This document shows positions 47,001 through 59,256 of a stretch of DNA of 64,000 nt, piece after piece (positions within the stretch are counted from its first letter, which is position 1; each line of letters begins with the position of its first letter). The stretch is from contig NMRA01000182.1 of the NCBI GenBank assembly GCA_002633005.1, positions 411,914 through 475,913 on the forward strand, given 5' to 3'. The notes under the pieces are model-generated. The model ran no database searches and was not told the DNA's origin. It was given only the letters and a program-made list of their open reading frames with translations. This stretch comes from Phoronis australis. Taxonomy: Eukaryota; Phoronida; Phoronidae. The translations under genes were made by a program, and so were the position numbers.

Positions 47001-49269
47001 AGTTACCGCTTTTTCTTCCAGCTGAACTATTTCCAATGACTAATTTGTTTAATAAACCTTCTTACTATCAACACCGGCGTCGATAACTAGAAACGGTGAT
47101 TACTCGCTGCCGGATTGACAAGTTAATATGCGTATCACAAACGGCGGAAAGGACTGTGGTTTGCAAACAATACTTTGCAAGACCTATAGGTGCCAATGTG
47201 CGATTACTTCGAACTGTTGATAATGAGATGAGTAACGAACGTGACGAACTGGTGTCAATAAGAAAGCGTGTCAGCAATCGAGAGCTGTCACCATTGGAGT
47301 CACCAAAATATGTAAAATGGACCTCAAATTGTTATCATTATACTAAATTCATTTATGAATGAAGTAAAACATTTTGAATGGAAATTCTTAATAAAACGTG
47401 ACACTTCAACAACGATTAGGCCTATTTATTTTTGGTCGGCTTTAGATTATATTGATAGACACGAGGCCTAAGGTTTTATTTGTGTTGCAGTTCAAACGTT
47501 TCAAACGACGAGTTTTGTAGTTTCATCGATTTATCACAATGTGAGTTGAATACGATTTTCTCTGTTTTTAGTTATCAGGAGAAGCGAGAAAAGGGAAACG
47601 TCGTCCTAATGAACTTTCGTGTATCATTGTTTAAAGCCAAACTTTTGTACTTGATTGCAAATTTCACGGATTTGCTTGAATGCTTCTTATTATTACATTC
47701 CCGTCGTACAATCAATATTTGCAGGCTACAATTGTTTATCGCATGACGTATAATTCTGATCACCATCTACACCGGGAAATCTAGTGTTAAATCAAACAGA
47801 TGCGACATTGTAGAAATCTGATCAGCTGGGATTTACATAACTGCTACCATCCTGCTATACAAATATAATTCATTAATTATGCCTCTATTTTGCGATGGTG
47901 ACCGCGGTACGTTGAGGTTAATCAGGGTTTCTTAGTAATTTCTTGTACAATTACGTTGTTTATTTTTAAATGAAGTTAAACGACGCATGTCAATGACAAC
48001 CGAATCTGTATTGCCTATAAAGTCAACGAACTGTTTCAATGTCAAAGGTCAGTCGGTGCGCGATAGTTGAAAAAACATGTTTTCGTAGCGTCGTTAAGAA
48101 TATTTGTATTAGATTTAAGAATGTGGTATTTTGGATTTCCGCTATTTTATCAATTTCATGTTCATGTTTTGCACCTGAGCGAACAGTTTATTAATTCATT
48201 TCCTTCGTTGTATCACGATGCAGCTGACGAGTCCTTCACCACGCGCTTGGTCAAATGCAATCTGGGGCGATCTGCTAATTCAAAAAACTTGTGCTTTTCA
48301 ATCTAATGTCTTGGATTGTGGTCAAACCTCAGTTTCAGTAATTCGCTTTAATTTCATCAAAAGTACACCTTTTTCATATGCCATATGTAACACCCCCAGT
48401 TTGTTCGTGCGCTGATATCTGACTTCGTGATTTGCTGTGGTTCTGCGGTATGATGGACTACATGTAATCAATCGTTGGCAACATTTATGAGGTCAAAACA
48501 CTTAGTTTAAGTTGCTCTTGCTCCTCGAGTACATCATTCTAAACTCCAGAACTCTGTGCATCGGCGCGTAAACTCGCCCTAGTCTGTGAAGGAATAGGTT
48601 TTTGAAACACTGACCTAAACTGACCACAGAAGAAAATGTATGTCTGCTTCTTGTGCGCACACGCACTGTTTTGGGAACCCAACAACCAGGCAGAAAACAA
48701 GAAGTCTTTCAAAGCACCATCCAGCAAGAATCGAGTTGAGATTTTTATTTGTTTTTAAAATCATGCGCAAAAAGCAACTTCCTAGTGGGCCATTCTTAAA
48801 TTTTCTGATTCTAAAGTACAATAGCTTTATAGATATATAACAAAACGTTGGCACATTCAGTTATTTTAAAAGCACCCAAGAACGAACTGGACTTAGTTGC
48901 TGCAAATTATGCTTGTTTCAAGTTGTACTTTCTTGCAGTGAAAAGAGCCAGTTGTTGTCTGTTTCCCTCGAGTGTTGAGAGTGTGCCTAGCTCCCCGGCT
49001 CACCAACAACATAGCACGCGGAGTAAGCTCACATCTGGGTAATTGCGGTTCCTGGTACGGCTGGCTGCCCGAGGGCCAAACCATCTGTACCAGACGGTCA
49101 CGTGGAGTTAAAACGCAGAAGACCATTCTGGGCTTTGGCTGGGGGTTTGCTTTGCAAACTGTTCAATCCAACTATTTCGGCTACGACGCGGAAGCATCGA
49201 CTGGTTTTATGAAAACTCAAAGTATATTTGCTCAAGTTCGAGCAATTTTTCTATTCGCCCTCTAGATGC

Positions 49270-49520
49270 ATTTCTCCGGTGTCTTCCTGTCAATGTTGAA
49301 TTCGTAACTGAACCACTTAGGGATTTAAAGGGATTATCGCACTTATTCGACCCTGAAATTGTTGACAAACGAGCATACAACTCAAGTTGCAAGCAATGCA
49401 TGTATGCGCTATTTTCTATTTGACACTTACTTTTATCGCAGATGGTTTTGATGTTCTTGATCACAAAAATCAAATTCTATCAAAAGTAAGGCATATGGTA
49501 AGGAAACGTTCCATCTAAAG
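49270..49520 (+). repeat. Dispersed repeat R4, copy 1
   Basis: Similar to 50935-51215, same orientation: gtcaatgt.gaattc.taactgaa, caactcaag.t.caagcaatgc-like, and gatgttctt followed by atcaaattctatcaaaagtaagg. Moderately diverged. Confidence 0.75.
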
Positions 49521-50109
49521 GTTAGTGTCCACCACTGTATGATAACATCCATGCAGTTCGTGTTTGCATGTTCCTTGTCATCATTTGTGCTGCGTTATAT
49601 TTTGTCAACTTTCGTGGATTTTTTTAATAAATATCCATATACCGTATGCAATCATATTCTATGTTTCCCATTGGTATCCGAAACGTGTCGTTGAACGTAT
49701 TATTCATACTCTAAAGTGCCAGTTGTTTAGGACGACTTCAAGTCTTAAAATAATGCTATAGTCTCGGCATTAAACCTGTGCTTCTGCTTAAAATCAAGTG
49801 TTGATTTAGGCAACTTACCGTTACCAACGGCGTGACCTGAATTTTTTCAAAGTCCTGAAATCACTTCCAATTTGATTTAGGAACAATTTGAGACTATTTT
49901 AATAACTTGGAATTCGGTGATGGAAGGTGGATTTATTGCCGCCTAAAAATATATTTCATTCTGTCAAGACAAATCGTTTGATGACCATTCATTGCCATAA
50001 AATTAGTCAACTTGTTTCTTCTTCAGATGTAAAATGATTGTAAGCGGTCAAAATCAGCTTATTATAAATATTGAATATTTGTGTTGTCCACTGTATTAGT
50101 GTATACAAG

Positions 50110-50670
50110 CAGTTTACAAACTATAGATTTTGAGACTGGTCTGTGTATTTACTCAAATATCTATAAAACTATGGGTTTTAACTCGATAAAATTATGTATT
50201 TTCTGAAAGAAGAAAGTCTGTACGAAATGTTCTTCACTTTATGCAAATCTCCCATTACTTAATAGATAACGTAATCATATCTTTTTATAAAAATTTATCA
50301 AAAAAGTTACATTCATAGCAAAACAAGGGTATCGGTAACTTGACCAGATTTCGTTTGATAGAAATGTTCAACATGAAATGTTCAAACATGAAATTCCCAA
50401 AACGCCTTACTATTTTCTTAATTGCCGTTCAGTTTTAGTTTTACGGAAATTTAGATTTTTTGCATAGAAGCATTGAAGTCCAATTTTTCGATAGTCCCTA
50501 ATGCAAAAGTGGAACATTTGTAAAAAAATCCAACAAGAGTTGGAGAACAATGCATAAAACATGATATCGGAAAGTTTCGTATGAATCCGATCAGAAATTT
50601 CTGAGGTATGATGATCCGAAGTTTGACACAGATTTGGCCATTTATCTAGGGTCCCAGTAGTACGTGGTAG
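50110..50670 (+). repeat. Dispersed repeat R1, diverged copy C
   Basis: Shares with R1 copies A/B the order gatagtccctaatgcaaaag, ggagaacaatgcataaa and gatcagaaatttctgaggta. Its 5' part matches the inverted copy at 52960-53500 (atctataaaactat... blocks). Confidence 0.8.
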
Positions 50671-50934
50671 TGGTCACGTGGTTGTAGTCGTAGCGGGGGG
50701 TGATGGTGGTAGTGGTATTCATTCACCGATTTAAAAATATTCTCACGATAATCCGACAAAGTTCCGCAAATAAATTGGAAAAGCACGTTCCGTGGACAAT
50801 AAGCACACATGATCACAATAAAACTTCAGCAGCTTGCGGTAAGTAACTTTAAGTTTAGTGCAATTGTATGGAAGTGAAGCCTCGACAGAAAATACTGAGG
50901 ATTTCCCTGTGAATTTTACTTGTTGAATTTCGCC

Positions 50935-51215
50935 GATGTTTCAGTTGTCAATGTCGAATTCTTAACTGAAGATTAAAAAGATTACCACGCTTAACCGATA
51001 TAGTTTTCGTTGTAGCCGAATGAGACGACAACTCAAGCTACAGGCAATGCGTGAATCCGCCTTTTTCGCATCTCCAACTTTACGGTTGGTCAACCTCAAT
51101 AAACTCTAAAGCATTTTCTCGAGTCTATGATGGTTTAGATGTTCTTGCTGGTGATAGAAATAAAATCCTATCACGGTAAGGTATATTACTGCAGCAAAAT
51201 TTCACTAAAGTAAAA
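50935..51215 (+). repeat. Dispersed repeat R4, copy 2
   Basis: Second copy of 49270-49520; the two flank R1 copy C. Confidence 0.75.
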
Positions 51216-52959
51216 GACTTAATTTGATTTTCGTTCTTAGCTTGCTATACAGGGCTAATAAAGCTTTAACACTTATGTCCTTTAAACGTGCAGTAGAAAT
51301 AAGGACAATATCTGGCTGTTTCTGTGTCATGCCTGAAAGAAAAAAATAAACTGAAACAAGAGTGGGACTAGAAAAATAAAACAATATGAAAATAGTTTCG
51401 AAGAAACTTTAATTCTGTGAGCACAAATTACACATATCATCAACTTACAAGGTTTTTAAGTTAAAAGCAAATATAATTTACAACAGAAATCTTTTCTCTA
51501 ACCAATATCTTGCTGTTTATAATAATTCAGAGACAAAAGTCAGAACGAAATCTCACAAATAGCCAATTTCTCTCATGCCACTACCCTAAAGTCAGCAAAC
51601 CAATAATTGACTCGGAAACTTGGAATGAATTAAAAATTTGCTGCAGCGTAGCTAAACAACTTCACATTATATACATATTTGTTGCAATCAGAGCAACAAA
51701 ATAGAGGTCCTTGCGTGGTTGCTGAGAAATATGCCAACATCATGTATAATAGCACATCACTAGGTGCTCCAACAGCTGCCTAAGTTAAATATTTAACCTA
51801 AAACGCCCCTTGTCACAGAATGGATGTGACAAGTGGAGCCTAGGATAGTGGGGAAATAGAGAAACAGGGAAATAAATAGGCTTACACATTTCTAATGACT
51901 ACCATAGCACTTTGGGATAGTTACAAAAATCGCCTCACAACTATGACTAGGTTTTTCACGTTTAATGTCAGCGAGGACTGTTAATATAAAAATAGCTCCC
52001 TATGGGCACTCGTTTCAAAAACGAGACAAAAATTACCTAAAATGGATCAAGAGAATTAAAAACAGACTACCCTGTGCTAGGATGGCACAGACTAGGTGTC
52101 ATGTGGTGTATCTCACAATAAAACATGCGACAACTAATGTCCTTGTGTTCAAAAAACAAATCTCAAAGAAACAATACTCCAATCAAACATTACACCCCCT
52201 CAACACAGATGTTAGCTCTCATGCGAGTCCCGTGAGTGGGGAACAATCTCATAACAAGTGGATCATGCATTCAAAACCATCAGCAAAATTACCAGACAAA
52301 AATCGGACTAGGTAACCATCAAAGAAATCAGAAAATAAAATTCATTGGGCACCTTTGCCTCAAAAAGAGCAAAATAACCAACGCCTTGAAAACATGCGTA
52401 TCAGAAAAACTCACACACATACAAACGTTTTTGCCTAAAACCTGGTCTTCTCTAAAACTACAAAGCTTTCTACCATAAATACAAAACTATGATAACTGAA
52501 AACTAACTAACAAAATGTTACTCGTTTCATCATGAAGTAACAATACCAAAGAGAAGAAGTTTAAGAGATCTTCTGATCATTAAAACCTCCTACAACTCAT
52601 TACCATGGCAACTTATCTTCAGTATCCGAAGTACTATGATTTTTTGAATTGTCAGACAAAAGGCCTCACAGACACACCTAGCTGTTATGAAAAAATCATT
52701 GCATTGGTATCGCACTGCATCATAATTAACAATTCAAATCAACAAATGAAATAAAAACTTTTGTCTCAGTTTCATAACCACTTAAATTAAAAGATATGGC
52801 ATCCCATCCTCAAGGGGAGTGTTTCTTGTACCGTATTCGTGTCAGAACCACATACAACAATAACAACTATTCTCCCTGACCAGAAAAAACTCAGTGAATC
52901 AAAATTTAAAAAGTTAGAAAAACAAACGTTGAGTTTCAATGTTCCCACCCCTACAGCAA

Positions 52960-53500
52960 TTGTCATTTAAAGTTATGTAGGACCCTAGGAAAATTTTCAC
53001 ATTTGGCCAACTTCAAAACATTATATCTGAGAAACAGATGATCAGAACCATTTGAAACTTTCAAATGTCATGCTTTATGTACAGTGCTCCAAATACAGAG
53101 TTAGGAATTGTTTTAAAATGTTTCACTTTTGCATGAGGGCAATCAAAAAAGTTCTTTTATGATTTTCATGAAAAAATTCTGAAGTTGCATAAAACAAAAA
53201 CAAACAAATGTTTTGTTTTTTTGAGATTATATCATGAGCCTGTATATCAAATATGATTTGATCACGTTATTGATACAATTGTTTTATTATCAATGTACCT
53301 TCCTTTAAATTTCTAAAATTTAATAAAAGACATGGTCGCATGTTCCAAGTTACGCCACACCGATAGAAAGTTAAAAATCAAATTCTACAAGCTTTCCATT
53401 CACAGAAAATATAAATGTTTACTAACTTAAAATCTATAGTTTTGTAGATATTTCTCTAATCATGCAGACATCTAAGTAAGGTCCTACATAACCTATAGAG
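52960..53500 (-). repeat. Dispersed repeat R1, inverted diverged copy D
   Basis: On the - strand it reads gtagaatttgatttttaact, then gcaaaagtgaaacattttaa, ggagcactgtacataaa and gggtcctac, matching the internal order of R1 copies A, B and C. Confidence 0.8.
53283..53288 (-). promoter_or_regulatory. Candidate polyadenylation signal of Runx
   Basis: First AATAAA on the - strand after the Runx stop codon (about 680 bp downstream). It lies inside an inverted dispersed repeat, so it may be incidental. Confidence 0.25.
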
Positions 53501-53964
53501 TATCTTACAAAGGTGGGTGAACTCCATTGAATTGTTTGAATGACTACAAGTGAATAGTTATGCAAAATGTACTTTACAATGTTAAAATGTATAAACAAAC
53601 CAATGGCAAGATATCAGCAATGGCTGTAAAACAAGGACAACTATCTTATTCTAAACTGTTCGCACTCTCAAGTCACACCTAAACCTAAGCATGTACCCTG
53701 GAAATCCTTGCACCATTGTTCAACTCTTGAGATCAACATACCAAACAATGGTTGCAAAAATACAACCGTCAAATATCAAATATTTCAGTGCAATTACAAG
53801 CTAAACCCTTAACATTCGAATATTAAATAAATAATACAAAATGTCATAAAAGTTTTTTAAGTTACTTCTGTCTTTGTTTGGCATTAACCGCCTGTGATTA
53901 ACACAAGTCCACTCACATTAAACTCTAGTGGAATGATGATTCAATATGGCAGCCATGCAGTAAC

Positions 53965-54692
53965 TCAATATGGACGCCATACTGAATTCGGATCTTGTTG
54001 GTCTTCAGGGCGATCAGCCAATCCAGGCTGCATGTTGGGTACTTGAAGTGGTGTTTGCTGGCTAACGGTACCCATCCTGGTGGTTGGTACAGGCTGGAGC
54101 TCCAGTAGATCTCCTGGCCTCTGTCCAATGGCACTCTCTGGACGCTGACCGATGCTGTCGTACTGACGATCAGTGAGGAACAGGCTGGCTTGATACTGAC
54201 CAGGCGTGGGACCAGAGTACAGGTGGGGATACAAGAACGATGACTGAATGACAGAGCCTGGTGACAACGGGTGACTAGCTATACTGGTGTTGGCCTGTGT
54301 TGTTAAAAGTCCATGAATGGGGTAACTAGTCACATTGCGACTCTCCTCCAAGATCGCCAAATTAGCCGACGATGGTGGGTAGGCAAGCGTTGAGCTTGTG
54401 CTCACGGGAAACAACTGGCGGGAGCTATCAGCACCAGCGAATGCAGTAGAGTCGGGAAAACGTGGCTCCGGCATGCGAATGTCTGTGAGGCCGCGATATC
54501 GTGACAGTGCTAAGGATTGTGGTAAACGAGACTCGAGAGCGGGAAGCTGATTATCGGAAACAGGAATGTCCATACGTGTCGTGTCGGGCAACATGACGCG
54601 ATCGCCACCAGCCAAAATGTCGCTGGCTTGAAGCGGCGTTAAACGAGATTCTGTGATTGGTGTCTGACTGGATGGTGGACTAGTTCTGGTGA
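53965..54692 (-). CDS. Runx: Runx last exon with VWRPY tail
   Basis: 728 nt, from ctttttcag to a TGA at 53965-53967 on the - strand. A Ser/Pro/Thr/Gln-rich transactivation/inhibition region of 242 residues ends DPNSVWRPY (VWRPY at 53968-53982). Two near-repeats, SIGQRPES and AIGQRPGD, lie in tandem at about 54100-54150. Confidence 0.95.
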
Positions 54693-57600
54693 CTGAAAAA
54701 GAATAGTATAAAATATAAGAAAACCAACAAACAATAAACAAACTACAAATTGGTTTTTTATAAAACAATTTTTATAACACTTCATCTTTGCTAAATGTAA
54801 ACTTTTCTCAGAAAGAATAACCAAAACTACTCTCATGTTCAAGTTTTTAGTCTAAAAACTATTACAAGAAAAATAAAAATACGAAAGCGCTCTAGGGAGC
54901 AACACTTGGTGAGATAGAAAGAACATGAAAATGATAAATGACGATGATACCAGCGATTAAGAAACATAGGCTCGTAGAGTAGATGCTACCTCAACGAAAT
55001 TTCAGCAAAACATTAAGTCAATAAATGTCGAATAACTGGAAAATGGCAAGTCGATCGTAGAGAAATGGATGAGACAGCCCTTGACAAGATCTATACACAT
55101 AAGTTCCAGAAAGATCCGCCAAAGGACACCCAGAACTATGGCTCAACAACTTTGCACCCAATTTCAACCCAAAATAGTAGGCCTTGCCCAAATGACTAGA
55201 TGCAGGTCTTGTGTAATTTTCATATGTTGATCGAACAAGAAATGAGGCCTGTAGCATGTGAACAAAAGGTGTCTAATGTAGTGGGCTTGACATTAGTTGC
55301 CTGCGCACTTTCGATGAAGTGCAGGCATCAGATCGCCTGCAATCTTTTTTATGCGAAAAAATAAAAATCTTCACAGCAGAGCAGCATACTTGGCAATATT
55401 TTATTTCGCCAAGTAACAAAACCCAATGTGAATATTATGTAAATAGATTATAGAAAAATTGTGTGCACTCAAAAACACTCACCAGGTGTCATTGCAGCAT
55501 CTGGTGTGCCAAAGTCTGCCGTTTGTGGAGGTTGCAGTGATCGATGATGAAAGGGTGACTGAGAGTGACCGTAACTGCTCGCCCAGCCAGTCTGTTGGAG
55601 ACCGAGGTCTAGAAATTGAAAATTAAAACATATAAAACCAAAAACATGAAAACTGATAAATAGACCCAAAAGAATCATGAGCATGTGTATGTCTGTATGC
55701 TTGGCAGTGTGACTCTTATACTACTTGTGTTATTAAATGAATTTCATGATTAATAAAAAATAAACAAACATCATTCTTAATAAATTCCCTTCACAGCACA
55801 GTTGTGCGATTCACAATGTAAGAACTCTGAATTAAAGGGTTTATATAGGTGATTACATCACTGTGGTCATCATTTTGTGATGAGTACATATATATAACTA
55901 GTAATGGTTAACTCCATTTTTATTAATGTCCATTAATTTTAAAAATTCGACATGATACCCCTCATAAAATATACTATATAGTGTATACTAGTATGCTACG
56001 CCAACACAATATGCATGATACCCCTCATAAAATATACTATATAGTGTATACTAGTATGCTACGCCAACACAATATCTAAACACTACTGCCTCCACCATCT
56101 AAAACAACTGGTGTTTATCACTAATCAACTGACCCTGAATCATCCCAGAATGACTAAGAAACAATATCCAGGATTGGCATCTTGGCATCTCTTCTTGAAT
56201 TTGTTCAGCTGATGTAAACACCGCCTGAGTCTTCATCACAGGCATGGTCACATGCAGGGAAGAGGATAATGAGGGGGGGTAATGTGCTCACATCAGCAAA
56301 GCAAATCACAAGTCACAGGTCACTAATCCCAGAGGTTTTTAAAATCTTACCAATTTAAAAAAAATGATGGACAATTCATAATTGCAGCAATCATTTGGAT
56401 TTGACTTGATAGAGATTATTCCTAAGTGAGGCCATATTTGACTAATCTGAATTGCACCACCCATTACCGCACCACAGAATCTTGTCCTAGTGTAACAAAA
56501 AGCCTGAGTTACATGCCTGACATGAGCATGTTTCACTGCTCATACATTTAAAGGTGACCTACGATGAAGGTTTACAATCTGTTGAATATATATGGCCTAT
56601 TGTTGGACATCAAATATTTAATCATAAAGGATAGTTTATACCACCACCTGTTGCACACAAATTAATACTCAATAGTGTAACTAACAAAGGTAAAATGCTG
56701 TGAGCAATACTGGGCCCCCCGAACAGGCCCACACCTAAAATTTCACTATTTCTAACAAAGAAATGGTATCCGGTATTTTTTGTGGTTTATCAAACAGGAC
56801 CTGGCATCTGGCAAGGATAGTCAGTGTCTTAATCCTCTAACATTTATAAAGCTTTCTTCCTTCTTAAATAAGAGAAAGGCACCTTCATGTTACTCAGCAG
56901 GTGTACTTATTGTTTACTGGTATGCCAACTATTGACAAGGTGTGAATGACACCCACGCAAATCACCAGGTATGGATTGCTTAACAAATGGATGACGCCTA
57001 CACTAAGTTGGTCTATTAAGTTATGTAATGACACGTGCCTTCTGTCTAAAAATCGAACAATGAAGAAAAGAACACCAAAAGCATTTACAAAAAAATACTT
57101 CAAAGGATTTGATTGTTATCTAGGTTAATTAGCGCACAAGCTTTATCTCAAACTGCTTAATCAAAGGATAAATCAATTTCTGTTATCAAGTTTTCGGATT
57201 CCCATAACATTGAACCAGTATCCACTCATTTGACAAACTTACAACAGGTAGATTGTGTGGTTAACCAACCTGTCTGGGGAACTTTGATAATTGAAATACA
57301 GTCAGGTTGATGGTTTGTAAGTTTTATGAGAAGAAAAAGAGAAGTATCGGGTTAGAAAAGTCTTAAAGTGCTTTTCCACTCCGTTAATTTGTAAATTTCT
57401 ATTCCATCCCACCTAACATTATTTTTCTTTATCCACATTTAACGTTGTCACTAACAGCATGTACTATTATTGATATTTCATTCAAACATTCACCATTCTA
57501 CAACTTTCAGCACTTCGTTTCATTTATTATCCAAAGATATACATGTTTGAAAAAATACATATGAATAACATTTTCGTACACAAATCTTGCAATAACTTCG

Positions 57601-59256
57601 ACGACACCCAGATCAATCTGTGATAACTTCCGTGTACATTTACTTCCGAAGCCAGCCTAAAAGGTTCAGCTAACTTGACAGTTTACCCTGTGCAATAGTT
57701 AAGTAGATCTGAGAGTCTATAGATAGATGCTTGAGAGGATGTTTTCATCTCCGAGAACATCACACCTTACTATACATCCGTTTAATCAATGTTTGATAAG
57801 TCATTACTATCAGATAAATCCCTGCCCTAATTTGACACACTATGTCAACAACGTTTTCCAACAATAGGACCCTACCTAAATTTGTGCACTTTTAGATGTT
57901 ATGTTGTCTACGCACCGGACTGAATTACTTTTTTTCTACTATTAGCATTTTCAATGAAATCCACCTAGTTTACTGGTTTCCGGAAATATCTACTCAAGAA
58001 ATTATAGGTTCATAGAAAATGGTGAATTTGAGGATACAAATGTTTCAATTTCATTTTCAGACACATTGAAATTTGATATAACTAGAATCTTTTTGTACAT
58101 TGAGCAAACAAGACCTGATTGTCTTCTAGTAAAATTATTATCAATAACGCAAAATGCTTTTGTTACACTTTTCTGTAATTTAAAAAGTTCATTTTCAACT
58201 AAACATTCCTGTGCTGTCAGTTTTTATTAAGAAAAGTGAACTTTGCCTCTATAATTCTCTCTGAAGCTGTTTGTTTAACCCTAATAAACAAGAGAACATC
58301 TGTAGCTTATATCCAACTATCAAACCTAATTAGTCAACCACAGGTCAGTAGGAAATAAAGAAAATTGTGTGGCAGCCATTATAACAGTTAACTTTTATAC
58401 CTTGTTGTACATACTTCTTTAATATGAAACAGGTTCAAATGAAATACTAATTTCACACTCTCAATACGAAACTAACATGACCCCATTAAACTTTTCACAA
58501 ATTTAGTTCCAAATCTCCGATCATAATGAAACTAGCACAAAATCCCAAGTGTGATTGTGAAACCAACACAGTTAGGGTTGGAAGAGATGCAATGGGACTC
58601 ATGCTCTTGTAGGCAAAATCAAAGCCATATGCCTGACGACTTAGTTTCATTTAACAATGGGTAGAACTTAGGTACATGTCCAGCCTTGGCACCAACGTTT
58701 ACGCAAATGACCACTTCTGGTGAAACAAAGAACAGAATAAGGTAATGATTTGTATTGGAAAATGTATTTTATTTGATTTGACTAAAAAGTAAACTAGTCT
58801 TATCCTGAAGTGCTCAGATCCTAAATTCTTTCATCCATTTTTGAACAATCACATTCTTACAATTTATCAAGAACTTTAATGACGACATTCACAGAATTGA
58901 TTCAAAAGCATGAAGTGGTTAAAGAGCGAACACCAAATGTGCGAAAAGGCTTCCTTAGTTGCATAACTCATTTTTTTAAAAGTGTTGCACCCAAGTGGTG
59001 GCAACTGCCACTTTATTGAAACCAAGGATACATTCAACCTATCACGTGACTGATCGTGGGTTCTTACCTTGTGACTGGCGGAAACCTGGCTCCTGTTTAA
59101 TCATATGTGGTGACGCGCTACGTCTTAATTGTTCGAGCTCCATCAATTGACTAGAGAAACGATCGGGTAACTGAAGAGGGCGCTCCATAGGCATGTGAGG
59201 CGCGAGTGGGTTGGGCCTATGGTGATGATGTATACGACGGTCATCGGTTCTCAGCT
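53965..59256 (-). CDS. Runx: Runx transcription factor, spliced CDS, C-terminal part (3 exons)
   Basis: Three - strand exons (59256-59068, 55608-55483, 54692-53965) join in phase 1 to give 346 residues plus stop. The reading starts in the transactivation region just after the expected Runt domain with DRFSSQLMELEQLRR, which matches the RUNX1/2/3 SELEQLRR motif, and ends in VWRPY, the Groucho/TLE-binding tail found at the end of almost all Runx proteins. RUNX proteins bind DNA as heterodimers with CBF-beta and act in the nucleus as activators or repressors. SSFLYPHLYSGPTPGQYQ resembles the vertebrate LYYGTSSGSYQF segment. I see no PPPY (WW-binding) motif like the vertebrate one. The Runt domain exons are absent from the window and should lie beyond 64000. 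The single-letter assignment to RUNX1/2/3 is not meaningful, since invertebrates usually have one gene. Confidence 0.92.
55483..55608 (-). CDS. Runx: Runx exon (middle)
   Basis: 126 nt, phase 1 in and out, from ttctag to gtgagt on the - strand. It encodes LGLQQTGWASSYGHSQSPFH and then QTADFGTPDAAMTPG. The Trp/Ser/Tyr content resembles the vertebrate PPWSYDQSY segment. It is small enough to be a cassette exon: 126 nt is a multiple of three and both phases are equal, so skipping would keep the frame. Confidence 0.9.
55951..56075 (+). repeat. Near-perfect 63-bp tandem duplication
   Basis: 55951-56013 is repeated at 56014-56075. Each unit contains the palindrome actatatagt within an AT-rich core. 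It lies in the Runx intron upstream of the middle exon. Confidence 0.95.
59068..59256 (-). CDS. Runx: Runx exon (first of three in window)
   Basis: 189 nt, phase 1 in and out, from tttatttacag to gtaaga on the - strand. It reads LRTDDRRIHHHHRPNPLAPH, then DRFSSQLMELEQLRRSAS and PHMIKQEPGF. It contains a short His run and an IKQE sumoylation-type motif at 59090-59101. An alternative acceptor two bases downstream would shift the frame and is rejected. Confidence 0.93.

Larger units (their letters stand above)
44061..53282. other. Intergenic region between convergent genes
   Basis: About 9 kb with no exon I can support on either strand. The part from about 44.6 to 49.2 kb is less AT-rich and has more CG dinucleotides than its flanks, including a G/C-rich patch at about 48960-49110. 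The part from 49.27 to 53.5 kb is mostly dispersed repeats R4 and R1 and AT-rich DNA. A small AAT-type simple repeat lies at 45798-45830. Confidence 0.6.

Noticed and set aside
47096-47362. 88-codon + strand ORF in the intergenic block
   Set aside because: No similarity and no Kozak or splice context supporting a gene.
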